Assembly (NCBI RefSeq): GCF_900170035.1
Contig: NZ_LT828555.1
Location: forward strand, 18,110 to 82,109
Source: Desulfamplus magnetovallimortis
GTDB lineage: Bacteria; Desulfobacterota; Desulfobacteria; Desulfobacterales; Desulfobacteraceae
Length of the DNA: 64,000 bases
Direction: 5' to 3'
This document shows, piece by piece, positions 50,134 to 58,029 of this stretch. A model generated the notes under the pieces. It was not told the DNA's origin. It searched no databases and saw only the letters and a list, made by a program, of their open reading frames with translations. The position numbers were made by a program, and so were the translations under genes. Numbering within the stretch: position 1 is the first letter of the stretch; the number at the start of each line of letters is the position of its first letter.

Positions 50134-51186
50134 ATGAAGATTCAAAGCAAAATTAAAAGAACTCTTGTCATTGTGCTGTCAATTGCATGTTTTATAGCAT
50201 GTTTTTCCTTTCCGGCATTTTCAAAGACCTATCGCTGGCAGCCGTCATCATGGCTGCCCTCGGGAATAAGCTGGGATTCCATAGCATACATGTCAGAGTA
50301 TGTTAAAAAGATGTCAGATGGACGAATAATAATGAAGCCAAGTGCTCCCGGAGCCATTGTGCCTGTGGCAGAACAGCTTGAGGCAGTCAGCATGGGCGTA
50401 CTGCAGGCCTGTTTTATCTGGCCCGGGTACTTTCCTGGACAACTTCCTGTGGCCTTTACACATGGTGACTGCATGGCAGCTCCTAAGACAGTTGCTGAGA
50501 TGCGTGAACTTTATGAGCAGTATGAAGATGGACGCATCATGAAAATTCTTAGACAGGAATATGCAAAGCACGGTGTTCATCTTGTGGGTAATGTCTATTG
50601 GCTGCTTGATAATCTCATGATTTCCAAAAAACCACTTAATGGAGTCAAGGATATAGATGGGCTTAAATTCAGATCTTCTGAACTGATTGCACTTCAGTTG
50701 GCAAAACTTGGTGCTGGAACCATATGGACACCGGCTGACGAGATCTACACAATGCTTTCAACCGGTGGTGTGGATGCTATCACCTTTTCCCATGCCGCTG
50801 ACATGGTTGATATGGGATTCCATGAAGTGACCAAATACTGGGTCAAATATCCCACAGCAGTTGGCCCTGCATCTGACGCCTTTATCGTAAATCTGAAAAC
50901 CTGGGAAGGGCTTTCTGACGATCTTAAAGCCATTCTGGAGGCAGCATGCGAAATCGGAACCGCACGTAATATCTTTCAGGCTGAGCTTAATATCTCCAAA
51001 GCCTGGGAGTTAGTAAAAGGTAAAGGTATTGAAATCGTTGAGTGGTCAGAGGAAGATGCAAGAATTCTTGCAGGAACTGCACGCGAGGTTGTGCCTGAAA
51101 AATATATGAAAGATGAAGCATTCAAAGAGATTTTTACCATAACTGAGAAATGGGCTGTTGAGAAGGGTTATTGGGATAAAAAGTAA
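50134..51186 (+). CDS. dctP: TRAP transporter substrate-binding protein, DctP family
   Basis: 350 aa, AAAGGAGG 6 nt before the ATG. A signal peptide (LVIVLSIACFIACFSFPAFS) precedes the DctP fold: SAPGAIVPVAEQLEAVSMGV, the ligand-carboxylate region FRSSELIALQLAKLGAGTIW, then DEIYTMLSTGGVDAITFS. The Arg in KFRSSEL is the usual carboxylate-binding residue. It binds a carboxylate-bearing substrate in the periplasm and passes it to DctQM. The next two genes encode the permease. Substrate unknown; racemase and amine oxidoreductase neighbours suggest an amino acid or a related N-containing acid. Confidence 0.92.
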   Translation: MKIQSKIKRTLVIVLSIACFIACFSFPAFSKTYRWQPSSWLPSGISWDSIAYMSEYVKKMSDGRIIMKPSAPGAIVPVAEQLEAVSMGVLQACFIWPGYFPGQLPVAFTHGDCMAAPKTVAEMRELYEQYEDGRIMKILRQEYAKHGVHLVGNVYWLLDNLMISKKPLNGVKDIDGLKFRSSELIALQLAKLGAGTIWTPADEIYTMLSTGGVDAITFSHAADMVDMGFHEVTKYWVKYPTAVGPASDAFIVNLKTWEGLSDDLKAILEAACEIGTARNIFQAELNISKAWELVKGKGIEIVEWSEEDARILAGTAREVVPEKYMKDEAFKEIFTITEKWAVEKGYWDKK

Positions 51187-51312
51187 TTTAACCATCAAAA
51201 TTAGAAATTTTTACATTTATTTGCTTTGGGGATAGATTAGAACTCTGTCCCCCCCTTCCTGTAAGGATTTTTTTTGTCTGGGTTAGGTTTTTGGATTTTT
51301 AATAACTTCCGG

Positions 51313-51335
51313 ATCAACAGATTTGGGACACTATC
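51313..51335. repeat. R5 solo end
   Basis: ATCAACAGATTTGGGACACTATC matches one R5 end. The other end is absent and no target duplication is seen. Confidence 0.65.
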
Positions 51336-51349
51336 AAAAAGGAAATAGA

Positions 51350-51856
51350 ATGAAGCGTCTCCTTTTTATTATTGATTCCGTGAGCGAGTGGAGTGGAAAA
51401 CTTATCAGTGTTTTCATCTTTTTCCTCGCCTTTTTTTTGTTGTATGATGTCATCATGCGATTTGCTTTCAACTCTCCCACCATATGGTGTCATGAACTTG
51501 CACTCCATTTTTTTGGCGCCTATTCAGTGCTTGCGGGGCCATATGTTCTTCTGCACAATGAACATGTTAAAATAGATATTTTTTACAACCGTTTTTCTCC
51601 AAGGGGCAGAGCAATTATTGATGCATTAACATATCCGATTTTTTTCATGTTTATAGGTTTGCTTCTATGGCATGGTTCAAGCATTGCGATGCGCTCCTTT
51701 GAGCTGAAACAGACTGTCTCGCCGTCTCCATGGGCATCACCTCTTTGGCCTGTTAAGATGACCGTTCCGGTTGCTGCATTTCTCATGCTTGCCCAGGGCC
51801 TTGCTCACTACATAAGAGTCCTCAATTTTGCTATTACAGGGAAGGAGCTGTCATGA
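51350..51856 (+). CDS. dctQ: TRAP transporter small permease, DctQ family
   Basis: 168 aa from the ATG at 51350 (AAGGA just upstream); a longer frame from 51323 would be coded by the R5 solo end. Four membrane helices are seen (LISVFIFFLAFFLLYDVIMR, LHFFGAYSVLAGPYVLL, DALTYPIFFMFIGLLLWHG, KMTVPVAAFLMLAQGLAHY). The motif WPVKMTVP is typical for DctQ. Stop overlaps the DctM start by 4 nt. Confidence 0.9.
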   Translation: MKRLLFIIDSVSEWSGKLISVFIFFLAFFLLYDVIMRFAFNSPTIWCHELALHFFGAYSVLAGPYVLLHNEHVKIDIFYNRFSPRGRAIIDALTYPIFFMFIGLLLWHGSSIAMRSFELKQTVSPSPWASPLWPVKMTVPVAAFLMLAQGLAHYIRVLNFAITGKELS

Positions 51857-53166
51857 CAATTTCAGAGTTAATGCCAATTTTAACCCTAACAGGGGGCTTG
51901 GGCTTTGGTCTTCTTTCAGGATTTCCAATGGCTTTTACCCTGGCCGGAAGTTCAATTGTTACTGCTTTGATTTTCTTTGGACCACATACTCTTCCTTTTA
52001 TTGCAACTAATATTTTCGGCATGATGTCCAGCATGGTTCTAATTGCAATGCCTCTTTTTGTCTTCATGGCATGTGTTCTTGAAAAATCAGGTGTTGCAGA
52101 AGATCTTTACGCTTTTATGTATCAGGCACTTGGGCCGGTAAGGGGTGGCTTATCCATGGGGACGGTTCTCATTTGCGCCATTATCGCCGCCATGTCAGGT
52201 GTAAGTACCACTGCTGTTGTAACCATGGGGATTATCGCCCTGCCCATAATGCTAAAACAGGGATATCATAAAAGTATTGCCATTGGCCCGATTCTGGCAG
52301 GTGGGGCTTTGGGGCTTCTTATCCCTCCGAGCATCTCCCTTATTGTTTATGGTATGGTTGCCAGGGTATCAATTGGAAAACTTTTTGCTGGAGGCATTGT
52401 GCCAGGACTTATTCTTGTTGCTGTTTTTCTGGCATATATAGGAATCCGAAGTTTTCTGCAGCCCGCTTATGCTCCGGCTCTGCCGCCAGAGGAGCGGGTA
52501 TCTTTTCGGGAACTGCTTCTACTTACTAAAGGATTGATACTTCCCATAGGTATTGTGATGGTGGTTCTTGGCACAATTTTCGCGGGGATAGCCTCCCCGA
52601 CTGAAGCTGCTGCTGTTGGCGTTGCAGGTGCTCTGATAAGTGCTGTAATCAACAAAAGGCTTTCCTTGAAAATGCTAAGTGAAGCTTCTGTCCGTACAAT
52701 GGGAATCACCGGTATGATCATGTGGATCCTTTTTGGGGCTACATGTTTTACCAGCATATTTTTCAGAACCGGCGGCCAGGATCTTATCTCCGATCTTTTG
52801 CTCGGGTTTAACAATCCTGTGCTTATTTTTGGCTTTATTCTGGTAACCCTTATCGTGCTTGGCTTTTTTCTTGATGAGATAACCCAGGTTATGATCACCG
52901 TTCCTGTATTTCTGCCCATTATTGTTGAATTGGGCTATGATCCTGTCTGGTTTGGAGTGCTTTTTATGACCCAGGTGCAGATGGATTATCTTACACCGCC
53001 ATTTGGCTTTACCCTGTTTTACATGAAGGGCGTTGCCCCTCCTGAAGTCTCAATGGGGGATATATACAGATCAATTCTGCCGTTTGTCTTGATGCAGCTT
53101 GCTGTTGTTATATTTATTCTTCTCTATCCTGATGTTGTCATGTGGCTTCCCAATCTGCTTTTTTGA
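51853..53166 (+). CDS. dctM: TRAP transporter large permease, DctM family
   Basis: 437 aa, AAGGAG 5 nt before the ATG. About 12-13 hydrophobic segments; DctM signatures are present: GGALGLLIPPSISLIVYG, FAGIASPTEAAAVGVAGALI and QVQMDYLTPPFGFTLFYMK. It is the Na+-coupled translocator of the TRAP system. It ends the racemase-oxidoreductase-dctPQM set; no further gene follows before a repeat-filled gap. Confidence 0.94.
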   Translation: MTISELMPILTLTGGLGFGLLSGFPMAFTLAGSSIVTALIFFGPHTLPFIATNIFGMMSSMVLIAMPLFVFMACVLEKSGVAEDLYAFMYQALGPVRGGLSMGTVLICAIIAAMSGVSTTAVVTMGIIALPIMLKQGYHKSIAIGPILAGGALGLLIPPSISLIVYGMVARVSIGKLFAGGIVPGLILVAVFLAYIGIRSFLQPAYAPALPPEERVSFRELLLLTKGLILPIGIVMVVLGTIFAGIASPTEAAAVGVAGALISAVINKRLSLKMLSEASVRTMGITGMIMWILFGATCFTSIFFRTGGQDLISDLLLGFNNPVLIFGFILVTLIVLGFFLDEITQVMITVPVFLPIIVELGYDPVWFGVLFMTQVQMDYLTPPFGFTLFYMKGVAPPEVSMGDIYRSILPFVLMQLAVVIFILLYPDVVMWLPNLLF

Positions 53167-53284
53167 AAATCAAGGTTCATAAGGAATTTATTTTTAATAA
53201 CTTGCCCATTCATCTCACCCCCAGCCACCTCTTACAGGCTTGCCATGGGGAGCTTGGGTAAGTTAATTAAACCCAATTACAACT

Positions 53285-53450
53285 TCATAGAATTCCGAAA
53301 AACGGGTGGTGTCCCAAATATGTTGATGAGCTCTTCACAAACCTTGATTCAGCAGGGCTTTCACAAAAAGATATCAACACTTTTATGACACTACCGAAAA
53401 ACGGGGAGATTTTCCAAGAAAGTGTAAAGCGAAAAAAGAAACATCCCTTA
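53285..53450. repeat. R3 half element interrupted by R5
   Basis: AATTCCGAAAAACG before and GAAAAACGGGGAGATTTTCC, AAGAAAGTGTAAAGCG and AAACATCCC after the R5 copy match the right half of R3 copy a (CCCCGAAAAACGGGCATTC, GGGAAAGTGTAAACTGG). Confidence 0.7.
53305..53395. mobile_element. R5: 91-bp MITE with 8-bp target duplication (copy 2)
   Basis: Inverted relative to copy 1; same length and about 70 percent similar inside. Ends GGTGGTGTCCCAAATATGTTGAT and ATCAACACTTTTATGACACTACC. GAAAAACG flanks it on both sides (53297-53304 and 53396-53403), a perfect 8-bp duplication. It is inserted in an R3 half element. Confidence 0.85.
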
Positions 53451-53610
53451 TCTTCTATTGAATTTTTCTCTTATACTGAATATTCTTCTACAGCCTGTTG
53501 TTGACATGGCGAGTTGGCGGACATATAACGGCCATAACTTGGCAGGTACAATTTTGTACTAAACCATAAGGCATGGCTTGCAGGATTAAAAATTTAAGGG
53601 AGAAATCAAA

Positions 53611-54306
53611 ATGGTTACATATGAATTCAAGGCATTCCGATCTATTGAAAGTATTGTTGTTATGTTGTTTGTGTTCTCTTTTCTGCTTTTTCCAGGGTGT
53701 ATTGTAAAGGATTATCAGTTGCTTTTTCCTGCCATTGATGGACTGAAAAAAGGTGATTTTCTGATTTTTGAAAAAAACAGCATTGGCAAAGTAACAGAAG
53801 TTATTTACACAGAGCAGGGAGAATATCTTGTATCAATTGATGTGGAGAAGAATTTTGATGCTGCTTTGACAGAATTTTCAAGGTTCGAGATTGTGAACTC
53901 TCCACTCAATGACTCTTCAATGGCAATTGTTATGACACTTGAAGAAAAAGGGGGCACCCCACTTGAGAGAGGTGTTGCTGTCAAAGCTGAAAAACCGGCT
54001 TCGATGGTCTCCTTAGACAGAGTAACTCCTTTGTTTAAAAAAATTGAAAACAGTTTTGATAATTTTGTCAATAATCTTAAAGGTATTCCAGAAAGTGAAT
54101 CCTTCAGGGCAGTTGAAGATAAAATTGACGAATTGAGGCAGGAGATGAAAAATTCCGGAAAGGAGATCCAGGATAATATAAGGAATAATATCATCCCAAA
54201 ACTTGAAAAGCAGATAGAAGAGCTTAAGAAAAAATTTAAGGAGAAAGGCGAACCTGAAAAGGTTGAACCTTTGGAAAAAAAGCTGAAAGAGCTTCAGGAT
54301 GTCTGA
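53611..54306 (+). CDS. lipoprotein with an MCE/MlaD-like domain
   Basis: 231 aa. A signal sequence ends in a lipobox (FSFLLFPGC), then GLKKGDFLIFEKNSIGKVTE and VSIDVEKNFDAAL, the strand order of a single MCE (MlaD) domain, followed by a shuffled repeat of helices. The last 90 residues form a coiled coil (KIDELRQEMKNSGKEIQDN, KLEKQIEELKKKFKEKGE). MCE proteins carry lipids between membranes; the usual Mla ATPase and permease are not next to it, so it is an isolated gene. GGGAG lies before the ATG. Confidence 0.72.
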   Translation: MVTYEFKAFRSIESIVVMLFVFSFLLFPGCIVKDYQLLFPAIDGLKKGDFLIFEKNSIGKVTEVIYTEQGEYLVSIDVEKNFDAALTEFSRFEIVNSPLNDSSMAIVMTLEEKGGTPLERGVAVKAEKPASMVSLDRVTPLFKKIENSFDNFVNNLKGIPESESFRAVEDKIDELRQEMKNSGKEIQDNIRNNIIPKLEKQIEELKKKFKEKGEPEKVEPLEKKLKELQDV

Positions 54307-54342
54307 TTGAGACAGATAGCACCTTACTTAAGGCGTTTGTTA

Positions 54343-54425
54343 GAGAGTCTCCATAACATGCTGATATGCAACGACTTTCATGTTTCGTTGTGATGCGTCA
54401 GCAAACATTGGGGTTTATTATAAGT
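54343..54425. repeat. R2 repeat
   Basis: GAGTCTCCATAACATGCTG, CAACGACTTTCATGTTTCG, TTGTGATGCGTCAGCAAACA. Very similar to the first part of the copy at 8106. Confidence 0.75.
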
Positions 54426-54529
54426 CGGGTTTGATTCAATTCACGGCCATTTTTTTTATGGGCAATCCCCTGCTGTTGCCTTTGTAAAGGTCAGGCACGG
54501 GTTATTGCTCCTACATTTGCCTGATACCT

Positions 54530-56683
54530 TTATTTGTTTTTTGAGTTAAGTACAGATTTAACAGTTTTAAGGAGTATATCTTTGTCAAAAGGTTTTTTGA
54601 TATACTCCTTAAAACCAATTTTAAATGCCTGTTCCTTGGATAGTCTTTTATTGTAGCCCGTGCAGAGTATAATGGGAAGCTCTGGTCTTATTTTCATGAT
54701 TTTTTCAGCAAGAACATCTCCTGTCATATGGGGCATGGTCATGTCCGTGATAATTAGATCAAAGGCATCTGGTTTTTTTGTAAACATCTCCAAAGCATCT
54801 AAGCTGCTTGTTGTTGAAGATACATGATAGCCGTTTTTTTCAAGGAGAAGTTTTCCCACCTTGACAATGGCTGCCTCATCATCCACAAAAAGGACTCTGC
54901 CACTTCCAGAATAGGTTTTCTTCTCAGATAATTCTGTGTTTTGTTTTGAATCAAAAGTTGTTGCTGGAATATAAACTGTAAAAACTGTCCCTTTCCCCAT
55001 TTCACTTTCAACAGTTATACTGCCTTTGTAATTCTCTATAATCCCATGCACAAGGGCAAGACCCATGCCTGTCCCTTCGCCGATCTGTTTGGTTGTAAAA
55101 TATGGTTCAAAAATGGAGTGAATGATTTCAGGGGGGATTCCTGTGCCTGTATCTTCCACAGTAATTTTTATATACTGGCCTGGCTTGAGCTTGATTGGAG
55201 CTCCTTTTGTGCCGGGAGCAATGTTTTCATCCATCATGGTAACGGTAAGTACGCCGCCATGTTCGTCCATTGCGTGGGCTGCATTGGTAAAAAGGTTCAT
55301 GAAAATCTGGTGGATCTGCGTGGGATTTGCCATTGCAAGGCCAGAGCTTTTAATATTGGATTGAATGGCAATTGTTGTTGGAATGGAGGATCTGATGAGC
55401 TTCAGGGTCTCCTTGGCGATAAGGTGTATTTGTACCGGCTGAAGAGTGTCACCTGTCTGGCGGGCAAATGCAAGTATTTGCTTTACAAGCTCTTTTGCCC
55501 TTTTTCCTGCTGTAAATATTTCAGTCAGGTACTCTTCCATGCGGGAGCCTTTTGGTGCATCAAACATTAAAAGCTCTGTAAAACCGAGTATGGAGGCAAG
55601 GATGTTATTAAAATCATGGGCGATCCCACCTGCAAGAAGACCAAGTGATTCCATTCTCTGGGCGCGGGCAAGCTGTCCCCCCATCTGTATCTTTTCAGTT
55701 ATATCCCTGAAAATAATTGCATTGCCGCTGGCTTCTCCTGTATCATTTTTAATGGGAGAACTGCTGAATTCAATTATTTTCTGGGTGCCTTCCCTTGATG
55801 TCAACAATATCTGATCTTCTGATTCCATTTCAGCTTTTGCAAGAGAAGAGCCAGGCTTGCGTGTTATATTAAAAACCTTGTACAGATCTCTATTTAAAGC
55901 ATCTTTGACTTCCCAGCCTGTGAGTGTCTCAGCCATTTTGTTCATCAGAATAATCCGGTCATGCCTGTCTGTGCTTATAACTCCGTCTGTAATGGATTTT
56001 AAAGTGACATCAAGATTTTCGTAGAGCATACGAAATTTTTTTTCACTGTTTTTTAGCTTTTGCTCTGTTGTTTCTCTTTTTCTTATTTCATCAATCAGCC
56101 TGGCATTAACATTCTGGAGCAAAGCGTTTTGCTCTTCCAATGTCTGTTCCAGTTTGTTCTGACTGAATTCTTTTTTAATAAGCATGTCATATGTTTTAAG
56201 ACATGAAACTGCTGTGCTTAACAGTCTTTCAGATGTGAGCTCTGTCTTTATCTTATAGTCATCAATTCTGTAGCGTCGGAAGAGTTCCTGTTCTTTGGCA
56301 TTGCCTGGCTGGCCGGTTCTTATGACAATCCGGATATTCTGGTTGTCAAGGTCGTCACGGATGTAGTTGACAAGTTGAAATCCGGAATCATGGCTCTCCA
56401 TGACTACATCCATAAAAACCATTGCAATATCAGGATGTTGATGGAGTATCTCTTTTGCTTCTGCTTCAGAGTAGGCACTCAGGATTTCAATGGTATGGTT
56501 TTCAAACTCAAAATTACTCAGTGCAAGTCTTGTGACCATATGTATATCAGCTTCATCATCAACAACGAGAATCTTCCAGATATCCGGTTTTTTTTCGTTG
56601 TCGTTTGAGTGAGTGGTGTCATGTTGTAAATGTTCGGGATTCTCATTTGCAAAAAGATCCTCAAAATCACTGCTTACAACCAT
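54530..56683 (-). CDS. hybrid sensor kinase: REC-PAS-HisKA-HATPase-REC
   Basis: 717 aa, no membrane segment. The first receiver (about 38-160) has ILVVDDEADIHMVTR and VFMDVVMESHDSG. A coiled coil leads into a PAS domain (about 230-345), HisKA with GGIAHDFNNILASILGFTEL and HATPase_c with FMNLFTNAAHAMDEHGG, EDTGTGIPPEII and GEGTGMGLALVHGI. The last receiver (about 600-715) reads VLFVDDEAAIVKVGKLLL and LIITDMTMPHMTGD, with the final Lys in YIKKPFDKD. It is a cytosolic relay kinase fed by another kinase through its N-terminal receiver. It is alone on the strand, with grpE and dnaK pointing away. Confidence 0.9.
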   Translation of the reverse strand: MVVSSDFEDLFANENPEHLQHDTTHSNDNEKKPDIWKILVVDDEADIHMVTRLALSNFEFENHTIEILSAYSEAEAKEILHQHPDIAMVFMDVVMESHDSGFQLVNYIRDDLDNQNIRIVIRTGQPGNAKEQELFRRYRIDDYKIKTELTSERLLSTAVSCLKTYDMLIKKEFSQNKLEQTLEEQNALLQNVNARLIDEIRKRETTEQKLKNSEKKFRMLYENLDVTLKSITDGVISTDRHDRIILMNKMAETLTGWEVKDALNRDLYKVFNITRKPGSSLAKAEMESEDQILLTSREGTQKIIEFSSSPIKNDTGEASGNAIIFRDITEKIQMGGQLARAQRMESLGLLAGGIAHDFNNILASILGFTELLMFDAPKGSRMEEYLTEIFTAGKRAKELVKQILAFARQTGDTLQPVQIHLIAKETLKLIRSSIPTTIAIQSNIKSSGLAMANPTQIHQIFMNLFTNAAHAMDEHGGVLTVTMMDENIAPGTKGAPIKLKPGQYIKITVEDTGTGIPPEIIHSIFEPYFTTKQIGEGTGMGLALVHGIIENYKGSITVESEMGKGTVFTVYIPATTFDSKQNTELSEKKTYSGSGRVLFVDDEAAIVKVGKLLLEKNGYHVSSTTSSLDALEMFTKKPDAFDLIITDMTMPHMTGDVLAEKIMKIRPELPIILCTGYNKRLSKEQAFKIGFKEYIKKPFDKDILLKTVKSVLNSKNK

Positions 56684-56875
56684 TCATATCCTCCTGTGAT
56701 CCAAGAAATTCAATAGCAGTTCATCACGTTATAGTTAAATAGCAGTTCATCAAGTTATAGTTATGGGGTAATATTTGGCTGCCTGGTGAACAGGAATCCG
56801 TATTCTAATGGTTTTTTTGCAAATAATCAAAATTTTTCTTGAAATGGTACCTTGCTTCAAGTATAAGAATCACTT

Positions 56876-57043
56876 CCGGCTGTGCTGGCATGATAGTCCT
56901 TGTATGGATATTCTGACCGGTCGCCGCGTAACAGAAGGTCATGAACCTCGTCAGGTCCGGAAGGAAGCAGCGATAAGTGATATCATCTGTGTCGTGGATC
57001 GATCCCGGTTATGCAATATTCTGATTATCTGCCGGCCAGCCGG
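56876..57043 (+). ncRNA. ffs: signal recognition particle RNA (4.5S type)
   Basis: The universally conserved domain IV word GTCAGGTCCGGAAGGAAGCA lies at about 56958-56977, with the AGCAGC strand after it. The 5' CCGGCTGTGCTGGCA pairs with the 3' TGCCGGCCAGCCGG to close the long helix, giving about 168 nt. A run of T (57044-57050) follows as terminator. It is longer than E. coli 4.5S (114 nt), the extra length being an extended stem region. The gene precedes grpE. Confidence 0.9.
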
Positions 57044-57067
57044 TTTTTTTGTTTCTGCAAAAGCCCT

Positions 57068-57148
57068 TTACACTTTCTGGCTTAAGAGTCCAGAAAAATA
57101 GATATGGTATCCCGAAAAATGTAAACCGGCACATGAAAGATGTCAGGT
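57068..57148. repeat. R3 element, copy h, one end truncated
   Basis: CTTTACACTTTCTGGC and AAATGTAAACCGGC form the inner stem; CACATGAAAGATGTC is the remaining end. Confidence 0.65.
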
Positions 57149-57220
57149 TTTGTTTCCCAAAATCATTTTGATTCTGCAAAACAACTTCCCGCCCCCCACA
57201 TTATACCCCTGATTTTTAGC

Positions 57221-57248
57221 TTGACATGACTTTAAACGGTCTTATTTT
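57221..57248 (+). promoter_or_regulatory. candidate grpE-dnaK promoter
   Basis: TTGACA, 16-nt spacer, TATTTT, about 75 nt before the grpE start. No CIRCE element (TTAGCACTC inverted repeat) and no clear sigma-32 consensus were seen. Confidence 0.45.
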
Positions 57249-57325
57249 TCTTTGCAAAATAAATCGGATGTTTTTCATAATTTTAAATTTTATACAGTTT
57301 AATGATATTGCTTCAGGAGAGAATA

Positions 57326-57988
57326 TTGGCTGCAAACGAACAATCCATAAAAGATAAACAGTCTGAAGAGACTTTGGCAGAGAAAAAAGAAGAGACCCCT
57401 GCAGGCAATAGCGATGCGTGTCAGGAAAATGAAACTATTGCTGAGTCAGGTACGGAACAATCTCTTTCTGACGAGTGTGCCTCGTTAAGTGAAGAAGAGA
57501 TCCCTTCTCCCATTCATTCAACCGAGGAACTCACGGCAGCATTGAATGCAGAGAAAGATCGTGTATTGCGGATTTCAGCAGAGTTTGAAAATTATAAAAA
57601 AAGATCTGCCAGAGAGATGGCGGATTTCAGAAAATTTGCCAATGAAACACTGATAAAGAAACTTTTGACGGTTGTTGATAATCTTGAAAGAGCAATTGCA
57701 TCAGCCACTGCCGATGATCAGAATGCAGATAAAAGTTCAATTGTTGAAGGGGTTGAGATGACCCACAGGGATATTTTAAAGCTCCTTGAGTCTTTCAGTG
57801 TAAAGCCGCTTGAAGCACAGGGAAAACAGTTTGACCCTGCATTTCATCAGGCAATAACCCAACAGGAGTCAGATGAATATCCTGATAATACCGTCATTAC
57901 AGAATTTCAGAAAGGATATCTTCTGCATGACAGGCTGATTCGACCATCCATGGTTGTGGTTTCAAAGGCAACATCAAAAAATGAATGA
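57326..57988 (+). CDS. grpE: nucleotide exchange factor GrpE
   Basis: 220 aa from a TTG at 57326, which has AGGAG 6 nt upstream; an ATG at 57302 is in frame but lacks a ribosome binding site. The N-terminal 75 residues are an acidic low-complexity tail. The family core follows: VLRISAEFENYKKRSAREMA, LLTVVDNLERAIASA, and the C-terminal sheet ITQQESDEYPDNTVITEFQK and LIRPSMVVVSKA. It exchanges ADP for ATP on DnaK, whose gene follows 41 nt later. Confidence 0.93.
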   Translation: MAANEQSIKDKQSEETLAEKKEETPAGNSDACQENETIAESGTEQSLSDECASLSEEEIPSPIHSTEELTAALNAEKDRVLRISAEFENYKKRSAREMADFRKFANETLIKKLLTVVDNLERAIASATADDQNADKSSIVEGVEMTHRDILKLLESFSVKPLEAQGKQFDPAFHQAITQQESDEYPDNTVITEFQKGYLLHDRLIRPSMVVVSKATSKNE

Positions 57989-58029
57989 ATAGTCATAAAA
58001 TACGTTAAAACATTTTGGAGGAAAATATC

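Noticed and set aside
57150-57325. CIRCE or sigma-32 control of grpE-dnaK
   Set aside because: No TTAGCACTC inverted repeat and no CCCCAT-type -10 was seen; only a sigma-70-like promoter.
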